Shown here piece by piece: positions 55,347-64,000 of a stretch of DNA of 64,000 nucleotides (its first letter is position 1; each line of letters starts with the position of its first letter). The stretch lies in assembly GCA_024364735.1 (NCBI GenBank), contig JAGFNQ010005392.1:383510-447509 (forward strand). Direction: 5' to 3'. Made by a program: the position numbers and the translations under genes. The DNA is from Boesenbergia rotunda. Its lineage: Eukaryota; Streptophyta; Magnoliopsida; Zingiberales; Zingiberaceae. A model generated the notes under the pieces. The model saw only the letters and a program-made list of their open reading frames with translations. It was not told where the DNA came from and ran no database searches.

Positions 55347-58300
55347 TGTAACGCCCGTCTTTTACCCCCACCTTACGGTGTGACGGAAAGGACGCGTTAC
55401 GCTAAACATACATGTACATATAGAACATCTTAATGCAGCGGAATGATTTTTTTCATTCTAGACATGCGTTTAACCATACAACTAATCCATGAACCATATA
55501 TACATGCCTAAATTATCATTAATGACATGGTGACGTTGTAACTTAGCATATTACCAGCTTACATAGCATCATGATATAAACTTTCCATAACTTATCCATA
55601 AGCATTATAAGAAGCAAGTAACTTATCCATAACATCATAAGTCTTAAGTCATTCAATAAGCATAACCATTATAAGCATAGTATAGCATCTAAGGAGGCAT
55701 TTCAAAACCCAAGACATGCGATACGTGTAAATAAAAGAATCCTTTGTCATGTCACCGCCACACACACACATGCTCTTGCCCCTCCTGCTGCTTCCCTTAG
55801 TAACCTCTTGCTTGATCTGCGGCATAAGACACATATGACTGTAAGCACAGAGCCTTAGTAAGACCCATTCCTACTCACAAAAATCCGTACGTCACATATT
55901 CATAACCATGGAACAGTGGACATTGCATAATTCCGAACATAAAGCATTAACTTGACACATATCTCCTATGGCATAATTCTTGTCATCATCATATACATAG
56001 ACCTACTTATCATGGCATATTTCTTAACATGAACATAAACATAAACATAAACATAAACATATGCATACTTATCATGGCATCATTCTTAACATGAGCATAA
56101 ACATGAACGCAAACATACTTATCATGGCATCATTCTTAACATGAGCATAAACATAAACATAAACATACGCATACTTATCATGGTATAATGCATAACATGA
56201 ATGAATGCATGAGTCAAATGCATGTATCATAAGGATGCTTAATTTTTTTTTGAAACCATAGTTATAAATACTTGAACATAATCATAACATCATAGGGTGT
56301 CCTCGGCTTGTACCCCATACATACATCATATGCGCGCATCCCTAAGTAAATATGAGGTAGCAAATCTCGACCTACTAGGGTAAGGACAGCTACGGTAGTC
56401 CTAGAACCGAGGTGTTCTTAAGGTGCTCATCCCTGTTGGACAGCTTCGGTAGTCCCAGAACCGTGGACAGCTTCGGTAGTCTAGAACCGAGGCGTTCTTA
56501 AGGTGCCCATCCCTTGGACCCTTACTTCGGTCCGGTATAAGCCCATTCATAAAAATAAAATACTTCACATACTTCATCATTCATAGAACATTCTTAGCAT
56601 AAACATAATCTTATTTCATGAAACTTGACATAAGCATAGGAACAGCTACGGTAGTTCCAGAACCGAGGACAGCTACGGTAGTCCAGAACCGAGGCGTTCT
56701 TAAGGTGCCCATCCCTTAGCATGACATAAACATACTTAACAATTCATCATTCATACTTAACATCATGATGCCTTATAGGCATGAACATTCATCATTATTC
56801 ATTTTCTTCATTCATAAGGTATGTCATGCTTACATCATTTTGTCTTAGAGCCATGATCATCATTTTCATTAATCATCTTCATTCTTAAACATAGCATACG
56901 TACATATCATTCATGAAGGATGGCATACATACATGTCATTCATAAAACATGGCATACATGCATATCATTCATAAATCATGGCATACATACATAATTAGCA
57001 TCTTAATTCATAAAACTTGCATGATTAGGGTACATAGGTAAACATGCATAGATCTTTTCATACATGATTCATATTCCCTAGGCTCATGGCGCATGGTCTA
57101 AAACATTCATGAATAAAACATAACATATATCCTAAACATACGAAGTCATGATACCTAGCATATGAAGTTAGGGTTTTGGTAACATAAAGATCCTCACATC
57201 TTGCTTAACCATATACTTACATCTTAATAACCTATACTCAAGCATCCTTGAGACCCTAACCCAAACCAAACCCTAAATTAGGGTCTTGGCCGAAACCCTA
57301 AAGGACAATAAGTCCATGAGAAATTCACATAGGTCATGATTAACATTCCATACCATACATACTATGCCATAGAAAACCATTTGATCCCTTATTTGGATTT
57401 AACTCTAAGTCCTAGCCATAAATCATGAGTTGGCCGAAACTCAAAGAGGATCACAAGCCCATGAAAAATTCATAAAATGCCCAATTCACATCTATTACCT
57501 TACATATAATACCATGGGAGCCATTTGAACCCTTTCTTGAAGTTAAACCTAACTTCTTGCCCTAAAACCCCTCTTGGCCGAAAGTTACAAGGGCCCTAAA
57601 CCATGTAAAACTTTCATATAAACCCTTATTAACACCTTTTACAACATGAGAAAACATAAGAAACATCATTTGAGAGTTAGATCCAAACCCAACCATAGAA
57701 ACCCATGGTGGCCGAAAGTTACAAGGGTCCTAACTTTGGTTTTCTCCACATATAGTCCAAACAAATCATTGCATCATGAAAATAACTCGGAAACTATTAT
57801 ACCACAGGTGAGGGAGTCTTACCTTCCTTGATCTTGCTTATAAACCTTGAATAGAAAGTAAAAAGAAACCTCCTAGACCCTATACTTCTCCTTAGCCCTT
57901 GTAGCCTTGTAGAGGGTCTTGGATCTTCAAGATGGAGTTCTTTGTGAAGCTTTTCCAAGGGAAAGAAACCCTTGTGGGTTTCGGCTAGGAGAAGAAGAAA
58001 GGAGGAGAGGAATGGTCTTGGGGAAGAAGAGAAGGAAAATAGAGTAACTCCTATGTCCCTTCTTCTCTCATGCACTCTTTTATACCACATGAAAGGGGGC
58101 AAGTGAAGGGTCATGGTGTCTCTTCTCTTGATGACTCTTCACTTCCCTAAGCCTTAACCAAAATTCTCTTTATTCTCTACTAGCACTCCCTTGCTAGGTG
58201 AATTGGTTAGTACATGCATGGTGGTATCATAGGTCCAAGGTTTAATCGTTGGTGCAAGCACTTTATTTTTATTTTATTTTTTTATTATTTTCAAAAATTC

Positions 58301-58555
58301 CCCTAATACCCACCCATGATCATGCTAATATTCCTAATTATCACCCATTTATATTTATATTAAATTCCACCTAAAATCCACCAATAACCATGATCTTAGA
58401 AAAGCCTATTAGTACTTAGCTTCTCAATTTAAATGAGAAAATTATGGGTAACTAGGCTAAAGTTCATACTAGTATCTCTAGGTTCCTCAAAAAATTATCT
58501 AGACATGATCAATATTTTTAAATAAAATATTGAGAAAATTTTCCGGGTCGTTACA
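55347..58555 (-). repeat. Tekay array LTR3 (5' LTR)
   Basis: 3209 bases, TGTAACGCCC to TTACA. TATA-like box at about 58078-58084. Mutated tRNA-like unit at about 58193-58257. No gene. Confidence 0.93.
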
Positions 58556-58560
58556 AGATC
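58556..58560. other. Target site duplication of the Tekay array, right copy
   Basis: AGATC. Confidence 0.92.
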
Positions 58561-60133
58561 ATTCTTCCGGAATAAGGCTAATAAAGTTGCCCTAATTTCC
58601 GAAATTAAACCTAAAAAAATTGACGAGGTGTTAAATGATCCCGATTGGATCATTGCCATGCAAGATGAACTAGGTCAATTCGAAAGAAGTCAAGTTTGGG
58701 AATTAGTCCCTAGACCTAAGAAGACCACCATTATTGGAACCAAATGGGTCTTCAAAAATAAATTGAACCATAAGGGAGAAATCATAAGAAACAAGGCACG
58801 CTTAGTAGCCAAGGGCTACAGTCAAGTTGAAGGTCTTGATTATAATGAGACCTATGCTCCTGTGGCACGATTAGAGTCCATCCGATTGATGCTTGCATTT
58901 GCAGCACATCATGGTTTCAAACTATATCAAATGGATGTCAAATCAGCCTTTCTAAATGGTTTAATAAGAGAAGAGGTCTATGTCGAACAACCTCCGGGGT
59001 TTGAGAGTACCGAATTCCCAAACCTCGTATTTAAGCACAAGAAGGCGCTCTACGGCCTTAAACAAGTACCCTGAGCTTGGTATGAGCGGTTGTCGACATT
59101 CCTAATTGGAAAAGGCTTTGTTAGAGGCCAAATAGACCCTACACTATTTCTACGTAGAGATGGTGACAATATATTTGTAGCCCAAGTATATGTCGATGAC
59201 ATAATTTGTGGCTCAAACAACAAGGGATATTTAAATGAATTCATTGGACACATGGAGAGTGAATTTGAAATGAGTCTAGTGGAAGAGTTGACTTTCTTCC
59301 TTGGACTTGAAATCAAACAAACCCGAGATGGGATCCATGTGCACCAATCAAAGTATACTCAAGAGATGCTCCGAAAATTCAACATGAGTGATTCAAAAGA
59401 GGTAACCACTCCCATGGCGACAAACACAAGATTAGACAATGATGAGAGTGGTAAACCTGTTGATTTGACTCAATATCGAAGCGTGATAGGTAGTCTGCTA
59501 TACCTCACAGCCAGTCGACCTGATATACTTTTTGTTGTGGGTATGTGCGCTAGGTATCAAGTTTGTGCCAAGGAATCTCACTTAATTGTTGTGAAGAGAA
59601 TTTTGAGATACCTTAAGGGCACAATAGGAGTTGGTCTATGGTACCCCCGTACCGAATTGTTTGACCTAATTGGCTACACCGATTCCGACTATGCTGGATG
59701 CAAGTTGGACCGAAAAAGCACAAGTGGGAGTTGACAATTTTTAGGATCATCTCTAGTTAGTTGGTCAAGTCGGAAGCAACATTGTGTTGCTCTCTCCACG
59801 ACCGAGGCAGAATATATTGCTATGGGAGAGAGCATAGCGCAATTGTTGTGGATGACTCATACTCTAGAGGACTATAGATTAAGCTACAAGGGTGTGCAAG
59901 TATTGTGTGACAACATTAGCATAATTAACCTAACCAAGAATCTGGTCCATCACTCTAGAACCAAACATATTGAAGTGCGTCACCACTTCATTAGGGATCA
60001 TGTTGCTAGAGGAGATGTTGTACTCTCATATGTGGAGTCCAAATCAAATCTAGCGGACATTTTCACTAAACCACTCCCCGAGAATGAGTTTAGCATCTTA
60101 AAAAGGGAGTTGAGAATGTGTTGCGCTTCATAG
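58561..60133 (+). pseudogene. SIRE-2 reverse transcriptase and RNase H
   Basis: One frame with two TGA stops (59072-59074 and 59732-59734). It continues the protein broken at 40808 (...GVRTRS, then FFRNKANKV). RT_2-type palm: GTKWVFKNKL, ARLVAKGYSQ, LYQMDVKSAFLNG, KKALYGLKQ; catalytic YVDDIICGS is intact (about 59192). RNase H with GYTDSDYAG (about 59673) and LSTTEAEYIAM; DNISIINLTKN and TKHIEVRHHFIRDHV follow. Ends at the stop after RMCCAS. Enzymatically it looks close to complete apart from the two stops, but integrase is missing upstream. Confidence 0.9.
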
Positions 60134-61255
60134 ACATCAAAATGCATTCAAACCCCTTCATAATCATTTCGAATTGTTGGGAAAAATAATTGGGTAACTT
60201 GGGGACATCTCACACAAACTATAAGGTTCAACAAAAAATTTTTGTTTGCTAGAAATGGGGTGAGATGCTAGGATCAACTCAATTTCTCAAAATATCAATG
60301 CATCCGTTGAGAAATTTGGTTGACGAGATAAAAATCACTTCGGTGACCAAGTATGGGGAAAACCAATGTATAACACATGTGTACTTGGCTCCATGATCAT
60401 ACTTGGACATTCCAATCAAGAAAACTTGATTGGAGACCTTATTTGGATACAAACTTGGTTGAAATTGAGTGGATGTTTGTTGATTGAGTTTGACTCCACT
60501 TGAGTGGAGCAAAGTGATTGTTAAACCCATAAGGACCTTTGATCTTGGTTCAGGGATCAATTTTAGTCAAGGGACCACTTCCAAGATCGATAACTTTCAT
60601 CAGATCTTGTCAGAAATCATTTGGAAGTCTGAAATTGAAAGTTTCAGATCGTATCAGGAAAATTCAGGAAGCCTAATCGGTCACCGGACCGATCAAGAGT
60701 ATGTCTGATCGGTCCAACGGACCGATCCAGCTCCTTTGCGAAAAATTGTCAAAACCCACTGTGTTGGTCTGGATCGGTCCCCGGACCAATCTGGCGCCCT
60801 CTGTGGTGATCGGTCCACAGACCGATCAGAGGGGTCATAGAACACTTCGCGAAAAAATTGACCAAATATCCTGTGTTGGCCTGGATCGGTCCCCGGGCCG
60901 ATCTGGCACCCTGTGGTGATCGGTCCACAGACCGATCAAGGGGCTCATGGAAAAACCTCCAAACCTATTGTTCGCTTCTTGATCGATCAGCCGATCGATC
61001 AGGGGCCTACCTGATCAGTCACCCGACCGATCAGGACCAGGCCAGTCCGATCAGGCTGGAGCCTGATCGGTCTGGGCGCTCCCAGATCGAACGGTGATCC
61101 GTTCGATCGTATTAAAGTTTGGTTGGTGGATCGATCCACCAACCGATTAACTTCGTCTAAACCCTACATCTCCCAAGCCCTAGCACCGAAACTCACTTCT
61201 TGCGCATCCTCATCCTGTGCGTGAGCTCTTCCTGCGTCTCCTTGACGAACCCAAA
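60134..61255 (+). other. SIRE-2 3' non-coding interior with hairpins
   Basis: No gene. Hairpins in a row: 60206-60213/60260-60267 (CATCTCAC), 60281-60290/60307-60316 (AATTTCTCAA, with outer TCAAC/GTTGA), 60412-60420/60425-60433 (CCAATCAAG), and CTCCAC-TTGA-GTGGAG near 60496. From 60670 on there are about ten GATCGGTC-type palindromes, e.g. 60707-60715/60719-60727. Then 61085-61094/61099-61108 (GATCGAACGG) and a 24-base perfect palindrome at 61121-61144. Confidence 0.85.
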
Positions 61256-63739
61256 TGATATGTCACGAATGTGGGTCTCAAATTTAGATATTTATACATG
61301 AAAGTTGGAAACCCTTTTTGCAATCAAAAATATGAAAACGTAGTAAAGGGGCCACAGGTCGTATTTTTCCTAGGGACTAGTTGATGTTGTGTTTGATTCG
61401 AGCTTGAGTTGTGTCGTTTGTGAATTTTGGGTTTCGAATGAAATCGGGGTTTTGTTTCAATTAGAAATGCAATGCAATGCAAAGAAAGTAAATTCAACTA
61501 ATGGACGGAAAAGTCAAATGCAACCAATAAACCCAACTTAATTAATGTTGACTTTAATCTAACAATGTAAAGTATCTAAATTTGGAATCGAATCTGAATT
61601 AAATTTCAAGGTACACTACAGAATTTATGGACTTCAGAAATTACAACATCCCACCCGACACATTCACTCGGCACAATTGAAGCAATTTGATACGCAAGGT
61701 AAACACATCATGTGCAGATATGAATTACAATTCAGAAATGATCCAATTTTGAATGCAACTGGTTTCAATCACAACAAGGCATAGAAGATAGGTTTAATCT
61801 TGATTCTAAACGGTGCTAAAGCTGAACTTGATACAAGATCAGACATTGAAACTCCCTTGATATAACTTGCCAGAATTTTGAAAGCTAATGCGCCGAGAGG
61901 ACACTAGATTCCAAAAACAACCAAATAGAACACTAGCTGATACCAATCAGCTTGTTGAGGTTTCAGTTGATACATAACTCAGAAGATATGGAACTGATAT
62001 GCAGCAAGGGACTGATCCAATTCAGAACTAATTAAATGCAAGAGGCAAAAGCAGAATCGCAAAATCTGTGTGCAGGAATGCAGTAACGATCAGATATAGA
62101 ACAGGCAAACAAACTAAAATTAAGGCAATAACCTAACTTCAGTAAAGGTTCAAAGGAGCTGATGTAACTGATGCAAAATTCGGAAGTGATAACTGAGATT
62201 TTCAGAATTGATATTAACTGCTGAAATGGAACTAAGACATGCTGAAATTCAGAATCAACCAATAGTAGAAACAAACATAACAATCCAAATGCAAGAGAAC
62301 TTATCTAATGTCAGGAAGGATTAAGAAGGTCTATTGTATACTCAACACGAATTCAGAACCTAAAACTGAAAACTTGCAGAAACTGAAAACTAGAGTGCAG
62401 GAATGAAATCTGATACGTAGAAAACAGGTCTGAAACCGGACTGATACGCAAGTAGGAAATTGGAAGCAAATGAAACTAAATAAAGCGTTAACTACATAAG
62501 CTAGCTAACTACTGGAAGAACAAATTCGAACCACTAATTGAGCAGAAACAATGCAATAAACGAAGTTAACGAATCTGAAACAAAAATAGAAATTAAACCA
62601 AGTGCAGAAACGAAATTTACAGCTACAAACAATGAAAATTAACCAAATAAACCAATCCTCAATCACTCCCTAGCTCAAATGCTTCTTGGTCGTCAAGCAA
62701 GAGTGAGCCTCGGACCCGCAAGCTCAGCAAATCAATGGAAGAACGACCTCTGCGAAGCAATCCAGCTCACAGTCTGTGCCAACTGAATTCCCAATCAATT
62801 TCTTCAATCTTGCCTTGTCCAATCGCGCGGATGGTATGGGGATGAACCAAACACTCCAGGGAACCCCTCTGAACTGCTCGGGTGGATGAAGGATTGAACA
62901 AAACCACAATCGAAGCAATCGAAGGCAGAGCCGAAGAAACCCTCACTCGGCTCTGTTTTGGCCAATTCGGAGCTGGAACTTCACTACCCAAGGATCTAGC
63001 ACTCGATCTAGGTGAGAAATCGAGGGGTCGCGCCCCTTGAATTGAAGAAAAACCACTAAAAAAAACTGAAGAAGACGAAGAAGGAAGCTACTGTGCGGCG
63101 GAGACGCGACGGGGAGAGCTGCGGGGAATTTCTGATTAAGTAGCTAACAATGGACGGCCCAGATTGATCGGATGAAATCCAACGGCTGATCTTGCTCTGA
63201 TTTGAGCCAAACTTTAATGATGATGATCAGGGGTCAGGATCTGCCTCGTTGTAGCTCGGATCCTCCAGATGTGCAACGGATGGTCCAGATCAACCTAATC
63301 TTTGAATGGACGATCTAGAGCCCTCCGAGCTTGATCCAACGGTTGATTTAGCTCTGATTGGAATGAAACCTTCAGATCATGATCAAAGTGCGTGATCAAC
63401 CCTAACCCTAGCTCGGATTGCTTCAGATGGTCCCGGATGGCTCAGATCTAGCCGTTTTTGAATCGGACGGCCCAGATTTAATCATAATCTTGATAACTCG
63501 ATCCGGGTCACTTCCGACTCAAGTTTGACCCAATATGCCCTAGACCCATGAACCTTTCATGCCTACAAAAATAGATCAAGAATTTAGTGGCCAAATAATC
63601 CAATTTTATGCAAATTTGCATTTAAGTCCAAAATAAGAGTAAGTTCTAAAACCTAGGGCAATTTCACAATTAAGCAATAAAAACCTAGGTCAAACATGGA
63701 TTTTAGCAATTAAAATAATCAACAAAATTATATTTATCA
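61256..63739 (-). repeat. LTR of Athila-like element
   Basis: 2484 bases, non-coding. The middle (61700-62640) is A-rich with many 'cagaattc' and 'ctgatac' words; 63120-63480 has several forms of 'gatcggatgaaatccaacggctga'. No partner LTR in the window. Confidence 0.65.
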
Positions 63740-64000
63740 ACTCCCCCACACTTAACCTTGAGCGTCTCGCGAAACTACTAAATAAGTATCCCTTAGGCTT
63801 TCTTAAACATAATTAGAAGCAATTGAAAAGAAATTACCTAAGGTTGTCAATTCTCAAAAATCTAAGCTCTATGGATTAGTATCTTGTCCTTAAATCAACA
63901 ACTTAGTCTTTTCATCCATCATGAGTCATTGAGATGAATTCAAACCACTAGCCTTTCAAGGAAACTTTGGTGGCTCTCTCCTTAAGTTCTAAGTTAATGA
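63740..64000 (-). other. Polypurine tract and 3' interior of Athila-like element
   Basis: Purine tract at 63740-63754, then sequence without an ORF up to the window end. Confidence 0.6.

Larger units (their letters stand above)
40809..58555 (-). mobile_element. Tandem Tekay array: LTR-internal-LTR-internal-LTR
   Basis: Three LTRs of about 3.2 kb (40809-44009, 48083-51265, 55347-58555) alternate with two interiors (44010-48082, 51266-55346), all minus-oriented. AGATC flanks only the outside, so the array is one insertion. Both interiors share the same lesions: stop for Trp, stop for Lys, deletion of the integrase core. It is inserted in SIRE-2 pol. Confidence 0.95.
35824..61255 (+). mobile_element. 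SIRE-2: SIRE/Maximus copia element, split by the Tekay array
   Basis: 5' LTR 35824-38150, primer site, gag, protease, remnant of integrase, RT and RNase H, long 3' non-coding interior. RT phrases (LYQMDVKSAFLNG, YVDDIICGS, FEMSLVEELTFFLGL) are typical of the SIRE lineage. Gag-pol continues across the Tekay array from 40808 to 58561 with the frame kept. No 3' LTR (TGTTGATGCAG...) is found before the Athila-like LTR at 61256. Confidence 0.88.
61256..64000 (-). mobile_element. Athila-like Gypsy element: 3' LTR and end of interior
   Basis: LTR 61256-63739 with ends TGATA and TATCA. To its right the minus strand has a polypurine tract TAAGTGTGGGGGAGT (63754-63740), the form known from Athila-type elements. 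The interior continues beyond the window. CCAAA (61251-61255) would be the duplicated target. Confidence 0.65.

Noticed and set aside
61256..63739. Host gene or promoter region (mixed AT/GC content, several ORFs under 85 codons)
   Set aside because: TGATA/TATCA ends and the purine tract on the minus strand identify an LTR; the ORFs have no domain.

Overview
The window is nuclear DNA of a flowering plant and consists almost entirely of LTR retrotransposons nested in one another. I find no host gene, rRNA or functional tRNA gene. The families seen are Ty1/Copia (SIRE/Maximus and Angela/BARE-1 types) and Ty3/Gypsy (Tekay/Del-type chromoviruses, a second chromovirus, a Tat element and an Athila-like LTR). 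Most are primed from initiator-Met tRNA sites. The mix fits a large repeat-rich angiosperm genome. The species is not determinable here; a monocot is only a guess.

Layout. 1-14778: a minus-strand Tekay element (Tekay-1), its 5' LTR split by a 7.4 kb gag-only element (B, 6673-14120). 14779-19495: the 3' part of an Angela copia (+), into which Tekay-1 inserted. 19496-27946: the 3' end of a Tat element (+) with an antisense ORF, split by a second gag-only element (C, 20727-26383). 27947-29418: 3' end of an old SIRE element (SIRE-0). 29419-35823: a chromovirus (D, +) split by a TRIM element (E), which itself holds a solo LTR. 35824-61255: a SIRE element (SIRE-2, +) split by a 17.7 kb tandem Tekay array (LTR-internal-LTR-internal-LTR, 40809-58555). 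61256-64000: an Athila-like LTR and the start of its interior (-). Inferred insertion order, oldest first: SIRE-0, then Tat, Angela, Tekay-1 and B (five levels). Separately SIRE-0 received D, D received E and SIRE-2, and SIRE-2 received the Tekay array and the Athila-like element. Target-site duplications (TSDs) support the B (imperfect), C, E, solo-LTR and Tekay-array steps.

Coding state. Every gag/pol region carries stops, frameshifts or deletions. The integrase core is missing from Tekay-1, from both Tekay array units and from SIRE-2; only Angela keeps a visible DDE core. B and C carry gag only and must rely, or have relied, on helper pol proteins, probably from SIRE relatives, since they share the SIRE polypurine tract, gag layout and a post-gag stem-loop.

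Most unusual signal. The SIRE-related elements (SIRE-2, B, C) carry dense arrays of short perfect hairpins in U3 and in the 3' non-coding interior. Stem sequences differ between copies and families while pairing is kept, including a G-C to A-T compensatory change within one minisatellite. A TGGAG loop recurs on different stems in SIRE-2 and C. Family-specific palindromes found in U3 recur in the interior next to the 3' LTR. In the genomic RNA these pieces would form a nearly continuous structured 3' end. A second signal is a tRNA-Ile-like A-box/B-box/T-run unit inside the Tekay U3, antisense to the element.
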